A DNA stretch of 45,565 nt from an uncultured Prevotellaceae bacterium (GTDB taxonomy: Bacteria > Bacteroidota > Bacteroidia > Bacteroidales > Bacteroidaceae): NCBI GenBank assembly GCA_902786665.1, contig CADADN010000081.1:1-45565 (forward strand), written 5' to 3'. The position numbers were made by a program, and so were the translations under genes. Under the pieces are notes generated by a model, which was given only the letters and a program-made list of their open reading frames with translations, did no database searches and was not told where the DNA came from. Shown piece after piece: positions 26,901 through 33,700 of the stretch (position 1 is the stretch's first letter; each line of letters opens with the position of its first letter).

Positions 26901-27284
26901 ACCTGCAAGGGAACCATTACCCAAAAAGGATATTTGACATTTTCAGAAGCCCTGGTTGCTTTCACAGTTGACCGAGATTATGACGGCCGATGGACACACC
27001 AGGGCAATCTTATCATATTCACTCCAGATAAGCTTGACAACGAAACCTTCACATGTACAGATATCCTTGTAGGTATCGACCCCTCTCAGGAAGAAAGGGG
27101 CATTTCGATGATGAACGAACTGTGCAAAAATAACAAGTCATATATTAAGAATAGGATTGCTTTCTTACAGAATCTTGATGAAATCTTGGTCATCAAGTCC
27201 TTGGATAAGAAATCCTTGGTGTTAGAAGAGAAAGATGGCGACGGCATCCGTCTTGTCAAGACCAAAAGCACCAAAGCCCAATAG
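23946..27284 (+). CDS. Large secreted protein with shared module, PDZ-like and lipocalin-like C-terminal regions
   Basis: 1112 aa. Signal peptide (MRRTITIIILSFFAILTTNAQ) and a basic Pro/Ser/Thr-rich linker (to about 95). Residues about 100-450 align with the preceding protein, including HGWFEPLGILTKEQ, QERAYDADMNVLYIF, EDQWGNDSIIQYMDAKGR and DNWGNCG. More YD-type repeats follow (YEYDDQGKQILVEKYE). A PDZ-like segment (about 695-740, STAYRLGIRDNDIILLYG) parallels the STAND C-terminus. The last 150 residues start LCGRWQIDNEVLGDTLPIGY and look like a small beta-barrel domain. No enzyme motif recognised. Fourth gene of the operon, 14 bp after the third, ended by a strong terminator. Confidence 0.85.
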   Translation: MRRTITIIILSFFAILTTNAQTLHIPKNANTRTTRQKGVRDDIPVKGKPQKSKAATPNHQPSSSRMGSHPAPPKAGSATKPDAVNKGNQKTTTPDTVYSHMTKKQHGWFEPLGILTKEQALHRDYSYRFTNRNAQGHWCKMEIIDGYGHHTTTGNFNPYILKLNALQTDTLANQEWAEKVKASCIYESIPDPMGTKVIQERAYDADMNVLYIFSQTPIGKAPNGRQQYVGSYKDIHGLPAEMRKDTTGTYTYGTLVMLTEDQWGNDSIIQYMDAKGRKKLNSDGVPMEIYVYDKEGHYLKQISCDEDGKPMIDNWGNCGLEVTWNKDHTIASIMYMDANWKPMPMPDLRETFYRKGVTKIIFQYDEYKRITKEIFVNSKDEPDVNNLGVHKTTYSYDDKGNLTCMRSLNKEGHLTPSDDSQTAITKFTYTKDGKHENFTIFDKDEQPCSTPGFFSRIHYEYDDQGKQILVEKYEMQNGKEYLVVKEYYGDTYKYDLNYDGSYRVDSMDHKGRIVYTGWFDKDGKRQTYEGKAYERTVYMDEGDKTTYIQTEYDEEGKPAKDGNGISRYKCVVDSVNLTKENCRYDLDNNLVECYIHQFDKGFNNIVAQYDVNAFGTKARCGGSSDVSYYKADVLYKPKGGFASFIGKDEFDEPEYIVTPTIIYYYKRMTKGDDVAYDENNHVISDFDELKDKLPKAMSIEVVDSTAYRLGIRDNDIILLYGNYYNDLEQTSSYNDFRSDWTIHNVLDGGKTNRMVVFRIEDAKNNQYGLMEIDGLKGTPSELGFITHIRFLTEKQKSRILQAIDDNMSSSHPLISSADRSKVDLQGDNLIVIAYNDMFRSERNTPYARQITDHAILLGACAKDWEMSWSMQKGSTDDLDLISYTRKKGLPVLPVTDFFFAKDKERMVTLTTNEFNSGFHYYTKTVSDEYFNKLLNLSKETEKLMEKKMTGPSLFSTKDLCGRWQIDNEVLGDTLPIGYLQLAKDGTCKGTITQKGYLTFSEALVAFTVDRDYDGRWTHQGNLIIFTPDKLDNETFTCTDILVGIDPSQEERGISMMNELCKNNKSYIKNRIAFLQNLDEILVIKSLDKKSLVLEEKDGDGIRLVKTKSTKAQ

Positions 27285-27291
27285 CAACCAA

Positions 27292-27333
27292 ACACTCCGT
27301 ACAAGTCCACAACTTGCACGGAGTGTATTTTTT
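27292..27333 (+). terminator. Rho-independent terminator of the SIR2-TIR/STAND operon
   Basis: Arms 27292-27306 (ACACTCCGTACAAGT) and 27312-27326 pair over 15 bp with one mismatch around a 5-base loop, followed by ATTTTTT. It lies just after the stop of the fourth operon gene. Confidence 0.88.
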
Positions 27334-27368
27334 GCACATCACTGTCTTTTGCTTCTTGAAGCCAGGTC

Positions 27369-28997
27369 CTAAATGTCGACGGTGTCTTCAATGGTTGCTT
27401 TCAACTTGCCTTCATCCTCATCATATTCCATGTAGTCATATTTGCAAGGCAGGAGTTCGTTGCCGTTTCTGTCGATGACACCATATTTCCCTCCTTTTAG
27501 CACGACAAGGTTGCCTTTGGGAGTAAACTTCATCTGGTCATAGTCAAGGGGGACAGCCACCTTCCCATTGGTGTCGATACAACCATATGCACCTTCCTTG
27601 TCCACGACCATCATGCCGTCAATGAACAAAGAATGGACGGAATATTTCTCCCCGTTGATTTCAAGACTTGGCTCATCCAACATTTCAGGTTCATAATCAT
27701 CAAAAATCATCGATGTGACAGGCTTTCCATCAGCTCCATAAAAGCCCCATTTCCCATTCTTCTTTAAAACAAATTGTGGTTCATCCATGTCCAAGGAAAG
27801 GATGAAATAATCTTCAAATTTCCCATTCACCAGTGGCTCGCCTCCCTTCTTCACCAACTGATATTCTGAAGAATCATCCAAAAGGAAGAAAACATAGCCT
27901 GTATAACCGACAATTTCATAATCGCCCTTGGGCAGGACTACTTGTTGCTGATCGTCGACCACCATCTTCTGTTTGCCATTCGTCAATATGATGTTTTCAT
28001 CATCGAAATATTCCACTTTCTCGTTTTCTGCACAGAGTTTTCCCACCAGGTTGTCGTATCGGGTTCCATATTTCTTCCACAGCTCGGCCAATTTGTCGTG
28101 GGCAACGCCATCTTCATCAGAATCATTCATGACCACAGTCTTGTAACTATTGATAGCCCCTTGGATGTCTTTGGGACAAATAGCACCCTCGGCCAAGAAA
28201 TCACCCATCAACATATGGCTATGTGTCGTAGGGTAATTGTCGACCAATTCCTTCACATAATCAAATCTTTTTTGTTTGTCCAAGCCATTCGTCTCATAAT
28301 AGTCAAGCACAATTTCGTTGCCCAAGACTCCACAATTAGCCAAGGTCGCCTCGAACAAGTCCTCTGCGATTTTCATATCAACATTCTTGGGACTTTTCTC
28401 ATGCGTCTTGCACAAGAGCGTCAACAAGGAATCAGCCACGTCTGAAGTGAATTTTTCAGCTTGGTCCAGGCTGATGCTCTTTTCAAGAGCCTTCACCGAG
28501 GTGTATCGGCCTTGTTCCACCTCTTGGTAGACCTTCATGACCTGGTCGCTAGTGTTGATGATGGCAGAGGCTTTCTCCGGTGTGATGTTTATCTTGTCTC
28601 CATCGCTATCATACATGTAGGGCGTGACGGCATTGCCATTCTTGTCCATATAAGCGTAGTATCCGTATCTTCCCATCAGCACTCTGTCATCTTCGAATGG
28701 ACTGTAGACGGTGTATTTCTTGCCATTGATGGTCAATTCTGCGGAAACATAAGCAACCTCCACGCTCTCGATGCGCATGTTGGTGAGAATCTTGCCATAC
28801 TCATTGGCAAATTCCCACACCCCGTCTTTCTTCACGAAGAAGACATCGTCAAAGTGGGCTGCATCATCATACATTTGGCGGAGCTGTTCAGCAATCTTGT
28901 CGTTTGCATCCTCTTCATCATCCTCCTGGCAGAAGGCATTGAGATTAAAAGAGATGAACAATCCCAGTATCATCAAAAAACGGTTGAAAATAGTCAT
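27369..28997 (-). CDS. Secreted WG-repeat protein (paralogue 1)
   Basis: 542 aa from MTIFNRF; an upstream ATG at 29045 would place 16 extra residues before the signal peptide (IFNRFLMILGLFISFNLNAFCQ). An acidic start (EDDEEDANDK) is followed by WG-type repeats: KKDGVWEFANEYGKI, YYAYMDKNGNAVTPY, KKNGKWGFYGADGKPV, GCIDTNGKVAVP and KYGVIDRNGNELLP. The middle (about 190-320) is helical with CPKDIQGAINSYKTVV, reminiscent of Sel1/TPR-type repeats. WG repeats form beta-strand scaffolds and are thought to bind ligands or proteins. Its start context (GTAAGACCATGAC) is nearly identical to that of the adjacent paralogue, indicating a recent tandem duplication. Confidence 0.88.
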   Translation of the reverse strand: MTIFNRFLMILGLFISFNLNAFCQEDDEEDANDKIAEQLRQMYDDAAHFDDVFFVKKDGVWEFANEYGKILTNMRIESVEVAYVSAELTINGKKYTVYSPFEDDRVLMGRYGYYAYMDKNGNAVTPYMYDSDGDKINITPEKASAIINTSDQVMKVYQEVEQGRYTSVKALEKSISLDQAEKFTSDVADSLLTLLCKTHEKSPKNVDMKIAEDLFEATLANCGVLGNEIVLDYYETNGLDKQKRFDYVKELVDNYPTTHSHMLMGDFLAEGAICPKDIQGAINSYKTVVMNDSDEDGVAHDKLAELWKKYGTRYDNLVGKLCAENEKVEYFDDENIILTNGKQKMVVDDQQQVVLPKGDYEIVGYTGYVFFLLDDSSEYQLVKKGGEPLVNGKFEDYFILSLDMDEPQFVLKKNGKWGFYGADGKPVTSMIFDDYEPEMLDEPSLEINGEKYSVHSLFIDGMMVVDKEGAYGCIDTNGKVAVPLDYDQMKFTPKGNLVVLKGGKYGVIDRNGNELLPCKYDYMEYDEDEGKLKATIEDTVDI

Positions 28998-29063
28998 GGT
29001 CTTACAATTTTTCAAGGTTTGGATTTGTTTTGAAATATTTGGCATAAGAAGTATTTACGATTG

Positions 29064-30686
29064 TCACAAGTCGAAGAACTCAATTGTTTTCAGTATTAAT
29101 TTCTTTTCTTCCGTGTCAAAATTGATGTCGTCATATTTGCAGGGGATGATTTCCTTGCCATTTCCATCAATGGCACCGATTTTCCCATCTTTTTTCACCA
29201 ATAGATTCCCTTTAGGCGTAAAAGCCATTCCCTCATAGACAAAAGGAATGACGACATTCCCGTTGGTGTCGAGACATCCCATCTTGTCATCCTTTTCAAG
29301 AATCATCATCCCGTTGTTGAACAAAGAAAAGATGGCATATTCCTCCTCATTGAGTTCAACATAGGGATTGGTGGAATAGCCAGACGAATAATCATCGAAG
29401 ATCATCGATGTGACGGCCTTGCCATCCTTGTCATAAAATCCCCATTTCCCGTCTTTCTTCACTACAAATTGAATGTCATCATCATCGGTGATTGACTTGA
29501 TGTCTTCAAATTTCTGATTGAAGACAGGCTTTCCACCCTTCTTCACCAATTGAACTCCTGACATCTCGTCACCAATGATGAAATAGTCCTTGACTACAGC
29601 ATAGATGTCGTATTCACCCTTGGGCAGGATTTCTTGACACTGCTTGTCCACCAACATTTTCTGTGAGCCATTCGTCAAGACGTAATATTCATCATTGAAA
29701 TATTCCACCGACTCGTTTTCTGCACAGAGTTTCCCCAAAAGATTATCGTATTGAGTGCCATATTTGTTCCAAAGGTCTGCCAGTTTTTTGCGCGAGCTCT
29801 CCCCAAAATCCTGGGAATCAGCATCAATCACTTTCTTATAATAATCGATGGCTCCTTGAATGTCTTTAGGGCAAAGGGCACCCTCGACCAGGATATCACC
29901 CATCATCTCATTGGCATGGTATTGGCCATAGTCATCTGCCAACTGTCTCACATACCCCAACCTTCTCTTCTGGTCCAAACCATTGGACTTGTAATAGGCA
30001 AGCACCGCCTCGCAACCGGCTTGTCCACAAGGCGCGATGGTTGCGTCAAACAAGTCCTCTGCGGTTTTCATATCGATGTCCTTGGGGCTGTTGTCATAGG
30101 TCTTGCACAAAAGCACCAACAAGGAGTCTGCCACTTCCGAAGATAGTTTTCCTGCCAGTTCAAGGTCGATGCTTTTTTCCAGTGCTTTCACAGAGGAGTA
30201 TTTGCCCCTGCCCACTTCTTGGCTGACTTGCATGATCTGGTCGCTGGTGTTGATGATTGCCGTGGCCACCGCGGGGGTCACATTGGCATTTTCACCCTCT
30301 TCATCATATATGAACGGAGTGAGATTTCCATTCCTGTCCATATAGGCGAAACGGCCGTATCTTTCAACCAACACACGACCGTCATCGTATGGACTGAAAA
30401 CAGAATATTTCTTACCCTTGATGGTCAAATCTGCATAAAGGTAATTGCTTTCAACATTCTCCATATGAATGTTGGTGAGCAAATTGCCGTTTTCATCGAC
30501 AAATTCCCACACTCCGTTTTGCTTCACGAAGAAGACATTGCTGAAATACTCCACTTCGCCATATTTCTGGCGGAGCTGTTCGACAATCTTGTCATTTGCA
30601 TCATCATCATCCTCCTGGCAAAATGCATTGAGGTTGAAAGAGATGAAAAGACCCAGTAAAATCAAGAAACGATTAAAAACAGTCAT
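29064..30686 (-). CDS. Secreted WG-repeat protein (paralogue 2)
   Basis: 540 aa from MTVFNRF, the position equivalent to the paralogue's start. Signal peptide VFNRFLILLGLFISFNLNAFCQ, acidic stretch, then the same repeat order: KQNGVWEFVDENGNLL, FAYMDRNGNLTPFIYD, KKDGKWGFYDKDGKAVTS, GCLDTNGNVVIP and KIGAIDGNGKEIIPCKY. The helical middle is also kept (LCPKDIQGAIDYYKKVID). It lies 66 bp upstream of paralogue 1, so both are probably cotranscribed from the promoter at 30728. No enzymatic motif. Role in the kinase/STAND locus is inferred from position only. Confidence 0.88.
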   Translation of the reverse strand: MTVFNRFLILLGLFISFNLNAFCQEDDDDANDKIVEQLRQKYGEVEYFSNVFFVKQNGVWEFVDENGNLLTNIHMENVESNYLYADLTIKGKKYSVFSPYDDGRVLVERYGRFAYMDRNGNLTPFIYDEEGENANVTPAVATAIINTSDQIMQVSQEVGRGKYSSVKALEKSIDLELAGKLSSEVADSLLVLLCKTYDNSPKDIDMKTAEDLFDATIAPCGQAGCEAVLAYYKSNGLDQKRRLGYVRQLADDYGQYHANEMMGDILVEGALCPKDIQGAIDYYKKVIDADSQDFGESSRKKLADLWNKYGTQYDNLLGKLCAENESVEYFNDEYYVLTNGSQKMLVDKQCQEILPKGEYDIYAVVKDYFIIGDEMSGVQLVKKGGKPVFNQKFEDIKSITDDDDIQFVVKKDGKWGFYDKDGKAVTSMIFDDYSSGYSTNPYVELNEEEYAIFSLFNNGMMILEKDDKMGCLDTNGNVVIPFVYEGMAFTPKGNLLVKKDGKIGAIDGNGKEIIPCKYDDINFDTEEKKLILKTIEFFDL

Positions 30687-30727
30687 GGTCTTACAGTTGT
30701 TTATAAGGTTAATCATTAAATTTTATG

Positions 30728-30759
30728 CAAAAATAGAAAGAAGGTATCTTATTTGCAAA
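30728..30759 (-). promoter_or_regulatory. Promoter for the WG-repeat gene pair
   Basis: On the minus strand TTTG (30756-30759), a 20-bp spacer and TATTTTTG (30728-30735) match both consensus boxes. The WG paralogue 2 ATG is 41 bp downstream. The second kinase gene ends at 30838, so the pair can be transcribed apart from it. Confidence 0.7.
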
Positions 30760-30837
30760 TATTCAGACATCTTTTTTGAATGGAGATATGGGAATTATGG
30801 GAGATATGGAAAAGCGATATGGGAAAATCCCGCCTCG

Positions 30838-32640
30838 CTACATTGCAAGGCGCAACCCCAATCGGTCGCTGTTATAATCGGGGTATCGGCTGTCACGGTT
30901 TGAGACACGACAGTTCTTGCCTGCCCCGTTCCAACCACCGCCTCGAAGCACGCGCTGCGAACCATCAGAAGGACCCTTGGGATTTTCCTGGCTGTTGGAG
31001 TCATACCCTCCATACCAATCGCCACACCATTCCCACAAGTTTCCCGTCATGTCATAGAGCCCCAATTCATTGGGACTTTTCTGACCTACGGCATGGGTGG
31101 AACTGCCACTATTCCCCGCATGCCATGCCACAGAACTGAGACTGTTGCTTCCGGAATAGATGTGGTTTTGACCATTATTGCCACCTCTTGCAGCGAACTC
31201 CCACTCCGCCTCTGTGGGGAAACGGAAGTTCCTGCCTGTCATTTCGTTTAGTTTGTTGATGAAAACCTGGCATTCATTCCAACTGACAAATTCCACAGGC
31301 CTCTTGGGGTCGCGGAATCTGGAGGGATTGTCGCCCATCACCGCCTGCCATTCCTCTTGAGTCACTTCGTAACGACCGATATGATATGAGGATAGCGTAA
31401 CTTGATGCAGGGGGTATTCATTGTTTTCAACATAAGACCCCGAGATGTCACCCATGGTGAACGTACCACCTTCAACCTTGACCATGTTTTTGACAAGGTT
31501 GTCAATAATCGGGTCATCCACCTTTTTTACTGCCTCAAGTGGATGATTCACATCATTATCATTCGCATTGTCTATAGGAACATTTGCATTGTATTTCGTT
31601 ATGAAAAACATCACAAGACCTCCCAACAGAAGTCCAACTAACGGAACGGTCAACCAAACAAGGAGCAAGGAACGTTTCTTTTCATCGGGATACGCCACCT
31701 CCACTTCAGGTTCATAGGATACTGGTCGGGACATTTCATATCTCCTGTCAGTTGTTGGAGAAGCCATTACTGTTTCCTCTGAATCTGCTGCAGTCAACAT
31801 GGCCATCAACTCTCTGATGCTTTTCGGCCGGTCGTATAGGCGGGGTTGCATGGCATTCTCTATCGCCCAACATACTCGTGGGGAGACATGGTTTGGCAAA
31901 GGTGGCAATCCTTCGTTGAGCAGGTGAGAGGCCTTAGGGGGTGTCTGCCCTGTGAGCAGCTTGTATAGCGTAGCACCTAGGGCATAGATGTCGGCTTGGG
32001 GTGAGAATTTGCTGACACCTCCAGACTCATACTGCTCCAATGGTGAATAACCATTGCTCACACCTGGCGGCGTGGTCGTCGCCTGGTCCCTCTGCTCGTC
32101 ATACTGTTTCGACACGCCGAAGTCGATGATGACTGGCTCGTCGTTGTCACGACGTATCATGATGTTGGCAGGCTTGATGTCCAGGTGGTTGACGTTGGAC
32201 TGGTGAATGTAGTCCAATGCGTCTGCCACCTTCTTGATATATCTCAGAGCCGTCGATTCAGAAAGAGGTCCGTTTCTAGCAATGATTTCTGCAAGGCTTT
32301 CACCTTCGAGATAGTCCATCACATAATACCCCGTGGAGTTTTCCTTGAAGAAGTCGATTACCCTCACGATGTTTGGATGGTTGAATTGCGCTATCATCCG
32401 CGCTTCCTTGAAAAACTTCTGGCGGTAGCGGTCCACCATGTCGGACTGTGTAAGTGTGCGCACACTCGCCGTGTCGTCACGGAAGCACAAGTCTTGGATG
32501 AAAAATTCCTTGATGGCGACCTTTTTCTTCAACGGGTATTGCACCGCCAAGTAAGTGATGCCGAAGCCGCCCTGTCCCAACACTTTTTCAATCTTGTATT
32601 TCCCGCTTTGCAAAGTTGCGCCTTCCTGTAGATGTAGCAT
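30838..32640 (-). CDS. Transmembrane Ser/Thr kinase fused to an FGE-sulfatase (C-type-lectin-like) domain
   Basis: 600 aa from MLHLQEG, a start aligned with the paralogous kinase and 18 bp from a promoter element. Kinase motifs: LGQGGFG (21-27), VAIK (K44), NHLDIKPAN with D154 (non-RD), DFG 173-175, GYSPLEQY. A membrane helix (about 324-348) separates it from an outer formylglycine-generating-enzyme-type domain (385-600) with VEGGTFTMGD, YEVTQEEWQAVMG, RFPTEAEWEFAARGG, DMTGNLWEWCGDWYGG and VLRGGGWN. The cysteine that follows RGGxW in active FGEs is not present, so binding rather than catalysis is likely. The last 40 residues resemble the variable end of diversity-generating-retroelement targets. 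Confidence 0.92.
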   Translation of the reverse strand: MLHLQEGATLQSGKYKIEKVLGQGGFGITYLAVQYPLKKKVAIKEFFIQDLCFRDDTASVRTLTQSDMVDRYRQKFFKEARMIAQFNHPNIVRVIDFFKENSTGYYVMDYLEGESLAEIIARNGPLSESTALRYIKKVADALDYIHQSNVNHLDIKPANIMIRRDNDEPVIIDFGVSKQYDEQRDQATTTPPGVSNGYSPLEQYESGGVSKFSPQADIYALGATLYKLLTGQTPPKASHLLNEGLPPLPNHVSPRVCWAIENAMQPRLYDRPKSIRELMAMLTAADSEETVMASPTTDRRYEMSRPVSYEPEVEVAYPDEKKRSLLLVWLTVPLVGLLLGGLVMFFITKYNANVPIDNANDNDVNHPLEAVKKVDDPIIDNLVKNMVKVEGGTFTMGDISGSYVENNEYPLHQVTLSSYHIGRYEVTQEEWQAVMGDNPSRFRDPKRPVEFVSWNECQVFINKLNEMTGRNFRFPTEAEWEFAARGGNNGQNHIYSGSNSLSSVAWHAGNSGSSTHAVGQKSPNELGLYDMTGNLWEWCGDWYGGYDSNSQENPKGPSDGSQRVLRGGGWNGAGKNCRVSNRDSRYPDYNSDRLGLRLAM

Positions 32641-32658
32641 AGATTTAAAAATTTTGCA

Positions 32659-32690
32659 CAAATATAAGGCAATTACGTGAAACGACCAAG
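32659..32690 (-). promoter_or_regulatory. Putative promoter for the kinase-FGE gene
   Basis: CTTG (32687-32690 on the minus strand), a 20-bp spacer and TATATTTG (32659-32666) match the Bacteroidetes consensus with one mismatch. The ATG lies only 18 bp downstream. Confidence 0.55.
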
Positions 32691-32741
32691 AATGAGTAGG
32701 CATTTCTTATCCTTCATCAAAATTGTTTTTTGGTGAAATCT

Positions 32742-32772
32742 ATTGCCGTGTGTCTATTTTTCTATATATTTG
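32742..32772 (+). promoter_or_regulatory. Putative promoter for the DUF3307 gene
   Basis: ATTG (32742-32745), a 19-bp spacer and TATATTTG (32765-32772) fit TTTG-N19-TAnnTTTG with one mismatch, 24 bp upstream of the ATG at 32797. Confidence 0.6.
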
Positions 32773-32796
32773 CAACACAAAACAAACGAAAGAGAA

Positions 32797-33180
32797 ATGA
32801 CCGAACAACATCAATTATGCCTGGCCTTGTCGGCTTTATTGCTGTGTCATTACCTTGGCGACTTTTGTCTCACCACCAAATCGATGATACGGGCAAAGTC
32901 GAACGGGAAGGAATATTTCCCGATTCTACTTCACGCCGGAGTGCATGCCATGCTGATGGCGCTGGCATTGGCACTGTTTGGCGTGTCGTTTCAAGGTTGC
33001 GCGGTGGCCTTCCTCATCGAGATGGGTTCACATTTCATCATCGACACTGCCAAGAGCAAACTCTCCATCATGTATGAAGTGCTGAGAGACAACACGCACA
33101 AACCCTACTGGATGGTTTATGGCTTCGACCAACTGCTGCACATCCTTGTCGTAGTGGCTATCATTGGCCTTTGTCTATAG
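32797..33180 (+). CDS. DUF3307 family membrane protein
   Basis: 127 aa, mostly hydrophobic with about four membrane segments. Start at MTEQHQL, just after the predicted promoter; an upstream in-frame ATG would lie before it. The pattern LLLCHYLGDFCLTTKSM near the start, HAGVHA, and GSHFIIDTAKSKL fits DUF3307, a small inner-membrane family with conserved H, D and HxxxD motifs and no agreed function. The last codon and stop (CTA TAG) lie in the start of a 9-bp array that runs to the stop of the convergent gene. Confidence 0.85.
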   Translation: MTEQHQLCLALSALLLCHYLGDFCLTTKSMIRAKSNGKEYFPILLHAGVHAMLMALALALFGVSFQGCAVAFLIEMGSHFIIDTAKSKLSIMYEVLRDNTHKPYWMVYGFDQLLHILVVVAIIGLCL

Positions 33181-33243
33181 GAGAGAATAGGAAGCTATAG
33201 GAAGTTTTATAAGGGACTAGGAAAACTAGGGTTACTAGGAAAA
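33181..33243. repeat. 9-bp tandem array filling the gap between two convergent stop codons
   Basis: Units such as CTATAGGAG, CTAGGAAAA, CTAGGGTTA and CTAGGAAAA run from the stop codon of the DUF3307 gene to that of the deoxyribosyltransferase-like gene. On the minus strand the second gene's last codons GAT TTC TAG are themselves a unit (compare TTTTCCTAG). The array at 37761 uses the same unit family. Confidence 0.85.
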
Positions 33244-33672
33244 CTAGAAATCCTGGAGAGCTTCTATCAGCTCTTCCGTCGAGCAGCAGACGCTGTGGAA
33301 GAGTTTGTACATCAGTTCTGGTTCCTGGCGCTCGGGAATGAGAAGGAATACTGGTTTTCCCTGTCCGGCGAACCATCCCGCCTCGGTATGCGCCGACCTG
33401 CCGCAAGGGAGCAACAAGACACAACCGTCACAAGCGCGCATCGCCTCGATGTCGTTGGCGAACTGCTTTTCGGCTTTGGGATGTGTGAGTTGGTCACGAT
33501 ATTCTTCCGGCGACCACTCCATCCAGTCTTCGCCGATGTCCGACCATCTGAAGCCATTGCCCCCACTGGGTGGGTTGCGGAAGTCATAGACATCGTGACC
33601 AGCCTTCCTCAAGGCGGTTACCACATCAGGGAAATAGGTGTTTCTCCAACTACTTGCTACATAGATTTTCAT
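33244..33672 (-). CDS. Nucleoside 2-deoxyribosyltransferase-like protein
   Basis: 142 aa, cytoplasmic. MKIYVASSWRN at the start and LLLPCGRSAHTEAGWFAGQGKPV in the second half are typical of the Rossmann-like nucleoside 2-deoxyribosyltransferase superfamily; the glutamate of HTEAGW is the expected catalytic nucleophile. Family members move deoxyribose between bases or hydrolyse (deoxy)nucleoside phosphates, for example in salvage or pool cleaning. The substrate cannot be assigned. Length is normal. Single gene, convergent with DUF3307. Confidence 0.85.
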   Translation of the reverse strand: MKIYVASSWRNTYFPDVVTALRKAGHDVYDFRNPPSGGNGFRWSDIGEDWMEWSPEEYRDQLTHPKAEKQFANDIEAMRACDGCVLLLPCGRSAHTEAGWFAGQGKPVFLLIPERQEPELMYKLFHSVCCSTEELIEALQDF

Positions 33673-33700
33673 AGGTCGGGGTTAAAGGGGAGTTTTTTAA

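Noticed and set aside
30838-30950. A complete diversity-generating retroelement
   Set aside because: The FGE tail resembles a variable region, but I found no template copy, accessory protein or reverse transcriptase in the window; only the target-like similarity is reported.
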